This document shows positions 26,330 through 35,796 of a stretch of DNA of 40,836 nucleotides, in pieces; position 1 is the first letter of the stretch; the number at the start of each line of letters is the position of its first letter. The notes under the pieces are model-generated. The model saw only the letters and a program-made list of their open reading frames with translations, ran no database searches and was not told where the DNA came from. Both the position numbers and the translations under genes were made by a program. The stretch is from CBDCLY01 sp965218715 (GTDB lineage: Bacteria; Bacteroidota; Bacteroidia; Flavobacteriales_E; Vicingaceae), in assembly GCA_965218715.1 (NCBI GenBank), contig CBDCLY010000041.1, positions 1 to 40,836 on the forward strand, read 5' to 3'.

Positions 26330-27673
26330 ATGGAAAAAATTGCAATAATTGGTGCAGGCCTAGTGGGTTCCCTTCAGGCCATAATTATGGCTAAGAAAGG
26401 CTATCAAGTTGATGTGTATGAGCGAAGACCTGACATGAGGAAGGCCAAGATCATTGCCGGAAGATCAATCAATTTAGCATTATCAAATAGAGGTTGGAAA
26501 GCGCTTCAATTGGCTGGAATTGATTCCGAAGTTGAAAAAATGGCCATTCCAATGTATGGAAGAGTAATGCACAGTGAATCCAATGAAACAACTTTTCAAT
26601 CTTATGGGAAGAAGGACGAAGCCATTTATTCTGTTAGTAGAGGTGGATTAAATAAACAACTAATTAATGCAGCCGATCGTTTTGAAAATGTCAATTTTCA
26701 TTTTGACCATCCTTGTCTTGATGTTGACTTAAAAAACAACACTTTGCATTTTGAAGATAAACTTCAGCAGACAAAAGTTCAAGTTCAACCAGATCGAATA
26801 TTCGCAAGCGATGGTGCTTTTTCTGCAATAAGAAGTCGACTTCAACGCACTGATCGTTTTAACTATCAGCAAATGTATCTTGATCATGGTTACAAAGAAT
26901 TGTATATCCCTCCAGGGAAAAACAATTCATACCAAATTGATAAAAATGCCTTACACATTTGGCCGCGAGGAGATTACATGTTAATTGCATTGGCCAATGA
27001 AGATGGCAGCTTTACTTGCACGCTGTTCTTTCCTTTTGAGGGGGAGTTTTCCTTCGAAAGCTTAAAAACAAAGGAGGAAGTTTTGTCTTTTTTCAAGCAA
27101 AAATTTCCCGACAGCATAGAATTGATGCCGAGTTTAATCGATGATTATTTTAGTAACCCTGCCTCCTCTTTGGTAACCATTAAATGCTCTCCCTGGAATT
27201 ATGAAGACAAAATATTGATGATGGGAGATGCTTCTCATGCGATTGTTCCATTTTACGGACAAGGAATGAATTCAGGCTTTGAGGATTGTTCTGTTTTTGA
27301 TGAAATTTTTGAAAAAAATGGGAGAGATTGGAAAGCGACCTTTGAAGAGTTTTCGAAAAGGAGAAAAAAAGATGCTGATGCCATAAGCGATCTTGCCCTT
27401 CAAAATTTCATTGAAATGAGAGACTTAGTTGGTGATGCGAGTTTCCTTCTAAGAAAAAAGTTAGAGAAGAAGATTTATGAAAAATACCCTGAAAAATGGA
27501 TTCCGCTTTATTCTCAAGTTACCTTTAGTCATATCCCCTATTCAGAAGCACTTGCTTCTGGCAAAAAGCAATCCCTAATAATGGATCAAATCATGGAAGA
27601 AGCTAACATCGAGAACTGCTGGGACGAAGAACGCATTGAACTGCAAATTTTGAAACTGATAGATGCCAACTAA
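26330..27673 (+). CDS. kmo: Kynurenine 3-monooxygenase
   Basis: FAD- and NADPH-dependent hydroxylase that turns kynurenine into 3-hydroxykynurenine. 447 residues. The N-terminal dinucleotide-binding motif is GAGLVGSLQAIIMAKKG, followed by VDVYERRPDMR and GRSINLALSNRG, a signature of KMO. The second FAD motif is MGDASHAIVPFYGQGMNSGFEDC. The C-terminal portion (FSHIPYSEALASG) fits the family's membrane-proximal region. It overlaps the downstream outer-membrane protein gene by 11 nt (27663-27673), so all three genes probably share one mRNA. Confidence 0.95.
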   Translation: MEKIAIIGAGLVGSLQAIIMAKKGYQVDVYERRPDMRKAKIIAGRSINLALSNRGWKALQLAGIDSEVEKMAIPMYGRVMHSESNETTFQSYGKKDEAIYSVSRGGLNKQLINAADRFENVNFHFDHPCLDVDLKNNTLHFEDKLQQTKVQVQPDRIFASDGAFSAIRSRLQRTDRFNYQQMYLDHGYKELYIPPGKNNSYQIDKNALHIWPRGDYMLIALANEDGSFTCTLFFPFEGEFSFESLKTKEEVLSFFKQKFPDSIELMPSLIDDYFSNPASSLVTIKCSPWNYEDKILMMGDASHAIVPFYGQGMNSGFEDCSVFDEIFEKNGRDWKATFEEFSKRRKKDADAISDLALQNFIEMRDLVGDASFLLRKKLEKKIYEKYPEKWIPLYSQVTFSHIPYSEALASGKKQSLIMDQIMEEANIENCWDEERIELQILKLIDAN

Positions 27674-28469
27674 ACAATTACTTTTTTGGCTTTTTCTAAT
27701 TGCTTCAAATCTAGACTTGAGGGCACAATTGGCGAAAGACATTTTTCCATTAAATCGCCAATACAAATCACATGGGTTTTACATTCAACCGTCTTTAAAT
27801 TACCTTTTACCTCTAGGAGAAAAGTCTGAAAAGATTGACATTAAAGACACCTTGAATACGAATTACCAATTTGATGTAAAGGGCACTGGTAAATTTTCAT
27901 ATGGAATAGAAATTGGTGGTTTTTACACCTTTAAGGAAAGGAGATTTATTCAATGGATAGAGCTAGGTTTAGGCTATCGGAATTTTAAAGGGGGCGCTGA
28001 ACACAAAGGAACCTTTAGCAATGACACCAGTCAGTTCATTTATAAGTCAGACAACACTTTAGATGTGCCAATGATTGTAGGGGCAATTCGTGCGAAAAAC
28101 ATTCACCAATTGGGAAAACTTTCATTCATGAGTCATGCAATTGGGGTGAATGTCAATTACCTTTTTTCAGAAAAATACATTCGTTCTAGCCCTTATCAAC
28201 AAAGGCATGAAAAGTTTCCTGCCACTTTCAATATTCAGGTTCACTATGAATTAGGTGTAGGCTTTAAAGTTAGTGATCAACTATTGATTATTCCATCCTT
28301 AGAAACACCAATCTTGGCAGCTTACCCAATTGATGAGATTCGATCTGGTTTCCAATTCTTTAGCGCTGAATACCAGCCTTTAATCTTTAAAATTGGATTT
28401 GCATGGTTATTAAAAGATCCGGAAAATTGCAATGCTCCTACGTATAATGGACCATTAAGTCTTAGGTAA
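27663..28469 (+). CDS. Outer-membrane beta-barrel-like protein, function unknown
   Basis: Signal peptide (LLFWLFLIASNLDLRAQ) and a 250-residue beta-rich chain with alternating aromatic strands (FSYGIEIGGFYTF, WIELGLGYRNFKGG, FNIQVHYELGVGFKV, LIFKIGFAWLL). This suggests a small outer-membrane barrel of the porin/OmpA-like kind found in Bacteroidota. It starts inside the end of kmo, a strong sign of co-transcription; a role in tryptophan or kynurenine uptake is only an inference. It ends 8 nt inside the 3' end of the convergent hydrolase gene. Confidence 0.6.
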   Translation: MPTKQLLFWLFLIASNLDLRAQLAKDIFPLNRQYKSHGFYIQPSLNYLLPLGEKSEKIDIKDTLNTNYQFDVKGTGKFSYGIEIGGFYTFKERRFIQWIELGLGYRNFKGGAEHKGTFSNDTSQFIYKSDNTLDVPMIVGAIRAKNIHQLGKLSFMSHAIGVNVNYLFSEKYIRSSPYQQRHEKFPATFNIQVHYELGVGFKVSDQLLIIPSLETPILAAYPIDEIRSGFQFFSAEYQPLIFKIGFAWLLKDPENCNAPTYNGPLSLR

Positions 28470-29097
28470 AAAAGGGATTGTTCTTTTTTTCAAAACCCAC
28501 ATTTGTGCTAGGGCCATGGCCTGGATATACAACTACTTCATCCGGCAAAGTAAAAACTTGGTTCCGAATTGATTCCAATAAATCTTCATGATTTCCTCCT
28601 GGAAGGTCTGTTCTTCCTATACTTCCTTGAAACAGCACATCACCCCCTATCAGTTGCTTAGAGACTGTCTCATAAAAAACAACATGGCCCGGAGCATGTC
28701 CTGGAACAAATCGAATTTCAAGAGCAGTGTTACCAAACTTTATCTCCTCCCTTTCACTAAGGTACCTTCCTGGCAATGGAGATACAGTATATTCTAAGCC
28801 ATACTTTTCTGCCATTATTTTTGCCATTTTTAATATCTCAAGGTCCATTTCATGCAGTTCTAAATCTAAATTGAATTGACTGGCGACGAAAGCATTCCCA
28901 AAAACATGGTCGATGTGGCCATGTGTATTCAACAATCTTACGGGTTTTAAGTTATTTTCATTTATAAATTGAAGCAGTTCATTTTCCTCAGTATTATTGT
29001 AACAGCCTGGGTCAACAATTACTGCCTCTTTGGTGTCATCATATAATACATAAGTGTTTTCTTGAAATGGATTAAATGTAAACGACTTTACCTTCAT
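28462..29097 (-). CDS. Metallo-beta-lactamase-fold hydrolase (glyoxalase II-like)
   Basis: 211-residue zinc hydrolase. The metal-binding motif THGHIDH is at residues 58-64, with later ligands in VPGHAPGHVVFY, IGGDVLFQGSIGRTDLPGG and VVYPGHGPSTNVG. The pattern with GSIGRTDLPGG matches the YcbL / hydroxyacylglutathione hydrolase-like group that lacks the C-terminal helical domain of true GloB. The substrate is unknown: a thioester such as S-lactoylglutathione analogues or a persulfide is plausible. Monocistronic, convergent with the outer-membrane protein gene. Confidence 0.88.
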   Translation of the reverse strand: MKVKSFTFNPFQENTYVLYDDTKEAVIVDPGCYNNTEENELLQFINENNLKPVRLLNTHGHIDHVFGNAFVASQFNLDLELHEMDLEILKMAKIMAEKYGLEYTVSPLPGRYLSEREEIKFGNTALEIRFVPGHAPGHVVFYETVSKQLIGGDVLFQGSIGRTDLPGGNHEDLLESIRNQVFTLPDEVVVYPGHGPSTNVGFEKKNNPFFT

Positions 29098-29172
29098 GTT
29101 AACGATATTGATTCCTTACAAAAATAATGCTTCCAGAATATTTCATACTTTTAATATCCTTTAATTTTTGAT

Positions 29173-32100
29173 TTGAAAATCAATCGACTTCATTGTTATT
29201 CATTCTTATTAGGACTGCTGTTTTTAGGCTGGTCTAATGATTTATTGGGCCAATTCTATAACGGCACTCAAACCGATTTTGGAAAGAATCGTGTTCAATA
29301 CGACGCATTCGAATGGCAGTTTTACCGTTTCGATAAGTTTGAAACCTATTTCTATACGGGCGGGAAAAGTTTAGCCGAATACACTTCTAAGTACGTCAAT
29401 AGAAGACTTCCTCAATTGGAAAAGCACTTAGATTACTACAACCGTGAACGCTTACAGTTCATTATTTACAATAAACAATCTCATTTCAGACAAAGCAATA
29501 TTGGATTAGTTTCAACTGAGACCTACAACATTGGAGGCGTAACCAACATTGTAGGCACAAAAGTTTTTATCTATTTCGAAGGAGATTATGCGAAACTGAA
29601 CCAACAGATTGATGCTGGCATCTACCAGGTTTTGATTTACCAGATGATTTATGGTGGGAATTGGCGTGAAGTATTGAGAAATTCAGCCTTGTTGCATCTT
29701 CCAAGTTGGTATATCTCTGGCCTTGTCTCTTACCTTTCTAATGAAAACGATCATTTAATAAATGCACAATTGAAGGATGGCATTTTAAATGAGCAATTTA
29801 AAAAATTCAATTCCCTAGATCCTGAGGAATCTTTAATTGCTGGTCATGCCATGTGGGCCTATTTAGCCAATACCTATGGAGATAATGTAATCTCAAACAT
29901 ATTATACATGACCCACAATAGCAGGAATGTTGACGATGGGTTTTTATATGTACTTGGAATTTCATTTGAAGATTTATACAATAATTGGTTAAAATACTAT
30001 CAAACCAAATACGCAAAAAGTCCAAGTACTGTGCACATAGAACAAGGAGAAGAGCTTCCAGTTAAAGTGAAAAAAGGCCATCGATATGAGCAATTAAAGA
30101 TTAGTCCAAATGCTGATAAGCTAATTTTTAGCACTAATAAACTGGGCAAATACAAGATCTTTTTACAGGACCTAAACACCAATAAAAAGACAAAAATATT
30201 TAAGGCAGAGCATCAATTGGATAGAATTCAAGATTACTCCTACCCTATTGTAAATTGGCATCCAAGTGGAAAACTATTCAGTTTTATCATTGAACAAAAA
30301 GGAGGGCTTTTCCTCTATACCTATAACCTTGAAGATGAATTATTGAGCAGTAAAGCCATTTTTAAATTGGAGAAGATTCTTTCTTATGATTATTCCAACT
30401 CAGGCAAGCAATTTGTTTTTTCTGGTGTAAATAAAGGCCAGTCAGACATTTACCTATACAACATCTTAGGAAACACTCAGAAGAAATTAACAGACGATAG
30501 CTTCGACGATCTTAATCCGATTTTTTCTAACGATGGGAATAGTATTATTTTTAGTTCAAATAGAGACAATGATAGTCTTCACTTAGATGACCCAATAAAT
30601 GAATACAGCTCTGAAAAGGATTTATTTTTATTAAAATATAAATCTGATCCTATCGAAATTAGTGCAATTACCGATACTGATGAGCACGATGAACTTCATG
30701 CTTTTAGAAAAGATGAGCAATTGATTTATTCCATCCAAAAAAGCAAAGGGCCAAGTTTATATAGTTCAAGATATGATAGTTCGGTAAGTTTTATTGATAC
30801 CAGCATCCATTACAATTATTATTACAATAACATTGAAATAGGCGCTTTGGAACAGAATGCATTAAAATTGGATTTAAGCAGTGGCTCAGAATTGAGTAGC
30901 ATCTCTTTTAAAGACGGAAAATACCTTTTACAAAAGCAAGACACTTCCTTTCGTTTAGGAAAAGAAATCAAACAGTCGAATAAGGCAACTGAAGAAATTA
31001 ATTTGAATCTAGATCAGTCAAGTCAATTGCTACAAAAGGAGTTGACAAAAGTGCCCAAGAAGCAAATCGAATACGAATTGGACATTTATAACTATTCTTT
31101 TTCAGGTTCTAAAGAACAAATCCTAAGCAGTGTTGACAGCACAAAACCTAAGAAAGAAGATCTGCTTTTAGCTCCACTAAAATTTCCAACACAACGATTG
31201 TATCGTTTAAATTTTAGACCAGACAACTCTGTAGTTCAATTAAACAATGCCTTTATCAATGGGCAGTACCAATTGTTTAATGGTGGTCCTTTTACCAATC
31301 CAGGGCTAGGAGTGAATACCAAAATAGGAATAGTTGACTTAATGGAAGACCATAGAGTTTATGGGAGCTTTCGTTTTTCTGGGGACGTTTCAGAGTACGG
31401 TCTAAGCTATCAAAACCTAAAGAAACGTTTGGATAAAGAATATTCAATTAATAGAAGAAAAGAACGTTCTTCAAATGGATTCTTCCCTTATGATTTGAAA
31501 ACATTGCAAGCAAATTTTAGTGTAAAATGGCCATTTAGTGAAGTGACGAGTATTCGAGGAACTGCACAAATAAGGAACGATAAATTTGTACCACTTTCTG
31601 GCGATCAATTTTCTCTTATTCTTCCAACAAGTGATGAATATTGGGCAAGTTTGAAGGCAGCATATGTTTACGACAATACACGAAATGTATCCTTGAATAT
31701 TAGATATGGAACCAGATTTAAGGTGTATGCTGAGCAGTATCAGTTGGCGTATAGTGACAATGATCAGACGGCTTCTTCTGACCTAACCGTATTTGGATTA
31801 GATTTTAGACATTATCAAAAAATTCACAAGGAGATTATTTCTGTAAGTCGCTTTGCGGGAAGTGCATCGAGGGGATCTAATCCAATTGTGTATTACCTTG
31901 GAGGTGTTGATGAATGGTGGAAATCTGACCAGTTTGATGAAAACACCCCAATAGATCAAAATCAAAATTATGGTTTTCAAGCACTTGCTGCTAACATGAG
32001 AGGCTTCTTGCAAAACGTTCGAAATGGAAATAATTTTGCCGTCATTAACCAAGAAATACGAGTTCCCATCTTTTCTTATTTGATTAACAGGCCAATTCAG

Positions 32101-32391
32101 TCTGATTTTGTTCGAAATTTTCAATTGATAGGATTTGGCGATTTAGGAACGGCATGGATAGGCGATTCCCCTTTTGCTAAGGACAATCCAATTAACAATG
32201 AAACAAGAAGGACTGGGCCCATTACGGTTACCTACGAAAACATCAATGATCCTTTAGTTGCTGGGTTTGGTTTCGGTTTAAGAACAACATTATTGGGTTA
32301 TTTCATGCGAGCAGATTGGGGCTGGGGCGTAGAAAATGGTGTAGTGAGTGAGAAACCTCTATTTATCTTTTCCTTAAGTTTAGACATCTAA
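29173..32391 (+). CDS. TolB-like propeller protein joined to an Omp85-like barrel
   Basis: TTG start at 29173 (KINRLHCYSFLLGLLFLGWS signal). Residues about 30-275 resemble peptidase-MA-like domains (LPSWYISGLVSYLS, FEDLYNNWLKYY), but the place of HExxH reads IYQMI, so catalysis is unlikely. About 300-560 carries PD40/TolB-type repeats (SPNADKLIFSTN, YDYSNSGKQFVFSG, IFSNDGNSIIFSSNRDN). From about 680 on, the sequence resembles an Omp85/BamA-type barrel: MRGFLQNVRNGNNFAVINQE and IRVPIFSYLI near residue 941, then GFGFGLRTTLLGYFMRADWGWG, ending in FSLSLDI. Such a protein would sit in the outer membrane with the propeller in the periplasm. The role is unknown; assembly or export of envelope components is a guess. 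Confidence 0.75.
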   Translation: MKINRLHCYSFLLGLLFLGWSNDLLGQFYNGTQTDFGKNRVQYDAFEWQFYRFDKFETYFYTGGKSLAEYTSKYVNRRLPQLEKHLDYYNRERLQFIIYNKQSHFRQSNIGLVSTETYNIGGVTNIVGTKVFIYFEGDYAKLNQQIDAGIYQVLIYQMIYGGNWREVLRNSALLHLPSWYISGLVSYLSNENDHLINAQLKDGILNEQFKKFNSLDPEESLIAGHAMWAYLANTYGDNVISNILYMTHNSRNVDDGFLYVLGISFEDLYNNWLKYYQTKYAKSPSTVHIEQGEELPVKVKKGHRYEQLKISPNADKLIFSTNKLGKYKIFLQDLNTNKKTKIFKAEHQLDRIQDYSYPIVNWHPSGKLFSFIIEQKGGLFLYTYNLEDELLSSKAIFKLEKILSYDYSNSGKQFVFSGVNKGQSDIYLYNILGNTQKKLTDDSFDDLNPIFSNDGNSIIFSSNRDNDSLHLDDPINEYSSEKDLFLLKYKSDPIEISAITDTDEHDELHAFRKDEQLIYSIQKSKGPSLYSSRYDSSVSFIDTSIHYNYYYNNIEIGALEQNALKLDLSSGSELSSISFKDGKYLLQKQDTSFRLGKEIKQSNKATEEINLNLDQSSQLLQKELTKVPKKQIEYELDIYNYSFSGSKEQILSSVDSTKPKKEDLLLAPLKFPTQRLYRLNFRPDNSVVQLNNAFINGQYQLFNGGPFTNPGLGVNTKIGIVDLMEDHRVYGSFRFSGDVSEYGLSYQNLKKRLDKEYSINRRKERSSNGFFPYDLKTLQANFSVKWPFSEVTSIRGTAQIRNDKFVPLSGDQFSLILPTSDEYWASLKAAYVYDNTRNVSLNIRYGTRFKVYAEQYQLAYSDNDQTASSDLTVFGLDFRHYQKIHKEIISVSRFAGSASRGSNPIVYYLGGVDEWWKSDQFDENTPIDQNQNYGFQALAANMRGFLQNVRNGNNFAVINQEIRVPIFSYLINRPIQSDFVRNFQLIGFGDLGTAWIGDSPFAKDNPINNETRRTGPITVTYENINDPLVAGFGFGLRTTLLGYFMRADWGWGVENGVVSEKPLFIFSLSLDI

Positions 32392-32400
32392 TTCAAGAAA

Positions 32401-32775
32401 ATGAGCATAACAACTTTGATCATTCTAGTAGTAATTGGTATTCTAGCCGGCATTCTAAGTGGAATGATCGGAGTAGGTGGAGGAATAATTATCGTGCCTG
32501 CTTTGATTTACTTTTTAGGATTAAGTCAGCACACGGCACAAGGAACAAGCTTGGCTTTAATGCTTCCTCCAATAGGAATATTAGCTGCTATGAATTACTA
32601 TAAAGCCGGTGCATTGAATGTTAAATATGCTGCAGTTATCGCAGTGGCTTTTATTGCAGGAGGGTACATTGGCTCAAAAATATCGATTGAATTGATTAGC
32701 GAAACCATGATGAAAAAAGTCTTTGGTGTAATTATGCTAATCGCAGCAATAAAAATGGTTTTCTTTTCAAAATGA
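32401..32775 (+). CDS. Half-size TauE/SafE family membrane protein
   Basis: 124 residues, four hydrophobic helices. The N-terminal signature GMIGVGGGIIIVPALIYFLGL is the TauE/SafE glycine-rich motif, followed by QGTSLALMLPP and GGYIGSKIS. Usual family members have two such halves (about 250 residues); this is one half, so it would have to dimerise. These proteins are linked to sulfite or organosulfur-anion export, but the substrate here is unknown. It overlaps the next gene by 4 nt (ATGA at 32772-32775), so they are co-translated. Confidence 0.85.
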   Translation: MSITTLIILVVIGILAGILSGMIGVGGGIIIVPALIYFLGLSQHTAQGTSLALMLPPIGILAAMNYYKAGALNVKYAAVIAVAFIAGGYIGSKISIELISETMMKKVFGVIMLIAAIKMVFFSK

Positions 32776-33947
32776 GTTCATTAAAAGAGCAAATACAAAA
32801 ATTGGCTAAAAGCAATCTTAGCGAATTGATTAAAATAAGAAGGCATTTACACCAGCATCCAGAATTGTCTTTTCAAGAATTTAAAACAAGTAAATACCTA
32901 AAAAGCACATTAGAAAGCTGGGGCATCCCAATTGATCAAGAGTGGGTAGAAACTGGGTTTTCTGTTTTGATTGACTCTGGGAATCCTGGTCCGAGAATAG
33001 CTCTTAGGGCAGATATTGATGCCTTGCCAATTCAAGAACTAAATGAAGTAGATTACTGCTCGAAAAATGACGGCATTATGCATGCGTGCGGACATGATGT
33101 TCATGCTACCTGTTTAATGGGTGTTGCCAAAATTGCAAGTCAATTAAAAGGCTGGAATGGCAGTCTGGTATTGTTCTTTCAGGCAGGAGAAGAAAAGTTG
33201 CCTGGCGGAGCTTCTTTAATGATTAAAGAGGGAATCTTAGACAAATACCAGCCTGATGCCATTTATGCTCAACATGTATATCCTGATCTTCCTGCTGGTG
33301 AGGTTGGTTTTAAAGAAGGAATGTATATGGCTTCTGCCGATGAGATATACATTAACATTAAAGGCAAGGGTGGACATGCAGCCATGCCACACAACACTAA
33401 AGACCCTATTTTAGCTTCTGCCACACTCATTCAGGAATTGCAAAGTGTAGCCAGTAGATTTGTTCCTACAACTGTTCCTTTTGTATTGTCAATTGGGAAA
33501 ATTATAGGAAACGGAGCTACAAATGTTATCCCCTCTGAAGTAAGTCTCGAAGGAACCATGCGAGCGATGGACGAAGAATGGAGATTTAAGGCACATGATA
33601 AAATTAGAGCTATCGCAAATGGACTTGCAAAATCTTTAGCCATAGAAATTGATGTTGACATAAAAGTAGGATACCCATTTTTAGTAAACGATCCATCTAA
33701 AACCGCAACAGCAAGACAACAAGCAGAAAGCTACCTTGGAGATAAAAGTGTTAGCGAATTGCCTTTGAGAATGACCGCAGAAGACTTTGCTTATTTCTCT
33801 CAAAAAGTACCTGCCTGTTTCTATCGATTGGGGGTCAATACAAGAGGGTCAGAGCAATTTGGTGTGCATCATCCAAAGTTCAATGTGAATGAAGATTGCA
33901 TTGAGACAGGAGTTGGACTAATGACTTTCATCGCCCTTAACCAATAA
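32772..33947 (+). CDS. M20-family amidohydrolase (N-acyl amino acid hydrolase-like)
   Basis: Zinc-dependent amidohydrolase of 391 residues, M20D group (hippurate/IAA-amino-acid hydrolase type). Motifs: RRHLHQHPELSFQE near the start, LRADIDALPI, MHACGHDVHATCLMG (metal ligands), QAGEEKLPGGA, GGHAAMPH in the dimerisation domain, and MTAEDFAYF near the end. It probably releases free amino acids from N-acyl conjugates in the cytoplasm. It shares an ATGA overlap with the TauE-like gene, which suggests a transport-and-hydrolysis pair, but the shared substrate is not evident. Confidence 0.9.
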   Translation: MSSLKEQIQKLAKSNLSELIKIRRHLHQHPELSFQEFKTSKYLKSTLESWGIPIDQEWVETGFSVLIDSGNPGPRIALRADIDALPIQELNEVDYCSKNDGIMHACGHDVHATCLMGVAKIASQLKGWNGSLVLFFQAGEEKLPGGASLMIKEGILDKYQPDAIYAQHVYPDLPAGEVGFKEGMYMASADEIYINIKGKGGHAAMPHNTKDPILASATLIQELQSVASRFVPTTVPFVLSIGKIIGNGATNVIPSEVSLEGTMRAMDEEWRFKAHDKIRAIANGLAKSLAIEIDVDIKVGYPFLVNDPSKTATARQQAESYLGDKSVSELPLRMTAEDFAYFSQKVPACFYRLGVNTRGSEQFGVHHPKFNVNEDCIETGVGLMTFIALNQ

Positions 33948-33949
33948 GC

Positions 33950-34804
33950 CTAATTTTCAACTATAATTACCATGTATTTAGAGGCTTTCCAAAAAGCTTC
34001 TACATCTAGGACCTCTAAGCGATCCACTTTGTTATCAGATTCGTGAAATTGAAAAGAATTATCAGGGTGCTTACTTAATAATTCAGCCTTTTTAGCATAA
34101 ATTAAAAAGGCTTTTTGCTCTCTCATGTCAACAGCGCTGAAATAATCTTCATTAAAATCTTTGTCTAAAGTTTTTTGTTTTCCTAAACCTAAGAAACCGC
34201 CTTCTTTAGTAATCACACCATTTTGAAGTAATTCCTTTTTTGTGCCCATGGCATAGTATGCCTTAAACTTTAAATCAATCTCTTTGTCTAATTTCTTTTT
34301 TAGGGATTGTTTTTCTCGCCCAAGTGAATCCATTGAGAAATACAAAGCCCCAATTTCCATGTCCTTAGCTTGTAATTGCCTGTTTAATTCTTCGATGTGG
34401 AGGTTTTTTTTATCCAATTCTTCATTCAATACTGCAACTAATTTTTTCAACTCACTTACTTCTCCACTTGCCGCCTTTAACCGTGAGTTTAGTTGGTTTC
34501 TCAGCACTTCATTGTCCTGCATTAATTGACTAATTGCAGCAATGTCTTCGTTGATCGAACTAGGAATGTCTTGATCGGTTTCTAAGTTTCTACTGTTGTT
34601 GATCAATATCCCTTCTCTTTTCTTAATCTCCCTTAAGTTTTCTTGAATTTGATTGAACGAAGCAAGCATGTCATTAATGCTTTCAGCTTGCTGGGTATTT
34701 TCTTGTGTTAATTCTGAATTAGATGCCGTTAAGTCGTCTATTTCTTTTTGGTTACAAGCCATTAAAAAGATGATGGCAGTCAATAATATTACGCTTTTTC
34801 TCAT
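33950..34804 (-). CDS. Coiled-coil lipoprotein
   Basis: ATG 34804 starts a lipoprotein signal (MRKSVILLTAIIFLMAC, lipobox LMAC, Cys17). Frame upstream of it is not signal-like. Residues 20-165 are a long heptad-rich coiled coil (QNTQQAESIN-like, LNEELDKKNLHIEELNRQLQ). A small globular C-terminal domain follows (residues about 180-285: GVITKEGGFLGLG, AFLIYAKKAELLSKH, VEAFWKASKYMVIIVEN). Members of this type are common in Bacteroidota; the function is unknown. Divergent from the solute-binding-protein gene. Confidence 0.8.
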   Translation of the reverse strand: MRKSVILLTAIIFLMACNQKEIDDLTASNSELTQENTQQAESINDMLASFNQIQENLREIKKREGILINNSRNLETDQDIPSSINEDIAAISQLMQDNEVLRNQLNSRLKAASGEVSELKKLVAVLNEELDKKNLHIEELNRQLQAKDMEIGALYFSMDSLGREKQSLKKKLDKEIDLKFKAYYAMGTKKELLQNGVITKEGGFLGLGKQKTLDKDFNEDYFSAVDMREQKAFLIYAKKAELLSKHPDNSFQFHESDNKVDRLEVLDVEAFWKASKYMVIIVEN

Positions 34805-34849
34805 GCGAATAAAATTAAAGAAAATCACGAAGTTCTTATAGCAAACTAC

Positions 34850-34880
34850 CTTGTTCTTGACTTTCATTCAAGTAACTTTG
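34850..34880 (+). promoter_or_regulatory. Bacteroidota-type promoter for the solute-binding protein gene
   Basis: -7 box TAACTTTG (34873-34880) is an exact TAnnTTTG match. A -33-like CTTG lies at 34850-34853 with 19 nt spacing. The start codon at 34888 is only 7 nt after the -7 box, so the transcript would have almost no leader. Confidence 0.55.
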
Positions 34881-34887
34881 TAAAAAA

Positions 34888-35737
34888 ATGAAATTTCTAA
34901 AAAGCATCATTCTGTTGTTCATCTGCCTAAACAATTCAATTGGGCATGCACAAGACAACAACTGGGAAAACATCAAAAAAAAATGGCAAGGGCGACCTTA
35001 ATGTTTATTATTATGAAAACAATCCCTTTGCAATTAGTGACAACAATTCTGGGGAAATTACTGGAATCGAAATCGACATTTTAAATTATTTCACAGAATG
35101 GTTAGAAGAAACCAAAGGGGTGAAAATTAAAGTCGAATACAAGGGTTTCGATAATTACAAAGACTTTTATTCAGCTTTAATGGTAGCTCAAGAGAACAGC
35201 ATTGGAGCAGGAAGTGTTTCCATTACTGATGAGCGATTAAAAGAAGTAAATTTTAGTACCCCTTACATGAACAATACTTCGGTTTTGATTACTGATGGTA
35301 GCATTAAAGGAACAAGAACTGTAGAAGAATTGAAAGTAGCATTGAGCGAGCTAAGACCTATTGCCATTCAGGGCAGCGTTCATGAGAAACACCTCAACAA
35401 CTTATTAGAGCAATGTAACTTAAATAAAACCTCAGAATATGTCAATTTCCCAATGGCAGTGCCAATTAAGATTGCTGAGAGTTCTAAATACTTTGGTTAT
35501 GTAGACATCATTACCTTTTGGAAGTACATTAAGGAAAATAAGCATTATGTTAAAATGCACAAATCGGCCAATGTGAACGAATCCTTTGGGTTTATTCTTC
35601 CAAAAAATTCTGATTGGGATTTAATCATCAATGAATTCTTTGAATCTGGTTTTGGCTTCACCGCCACAAAAGACTATTATGATATTTTAGAAAAGTACTT
35701 GGGATTTGAAGTGCTTAATGCGGTTACGATGGACTAA
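34888..35737 (+). CDS. Periplasmic amino-acid-type solute-binding protein (SBP_bac_3), frameshifted
   Basis: ATG 34888 opens a signal peptide MKFLKSIILLFICLNN ending in GHAQ; in that frame translation stops soon after a run of nine A at about 34975-34983. The rest of the protein is in the next frame: GKGDLNVYYYENNPFAI, GIEIDILNYFTEWLEE, SVSITDERLKEVNFSTPYM, and a second lobe ending in GFGFTATKDYY. Removing one A joins signal and body into one protein of about 280 residues. The fold binds an amino acid or similar small ligand in the periplasm. No permease or ATPase gene is adjacent, so it may serve as a sensor or work with distant genes. A bidirectional terminator follows. Confidence 0.8.
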
Positions 35738-35744
35738 AGAAGAC

Positions 35745-35781
35745 AAAAAAAAGAGCGATGAAATTTCATCGCTCTTTTTTT
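35745..35781. terminator. Bidirectional terminator between the solute-binding gene and tonB
   Basis: Perfect inverted repeat GAGCGATGAAATTTCATCGCTC at 35753-35774, flanked by eight A (35745-35752) and seven T (35775-35781), so it works in both directions between two convergent genes. Confidence 0.93.
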
Positions 35782-35796
35782 ATTTAATGTTCTGGA

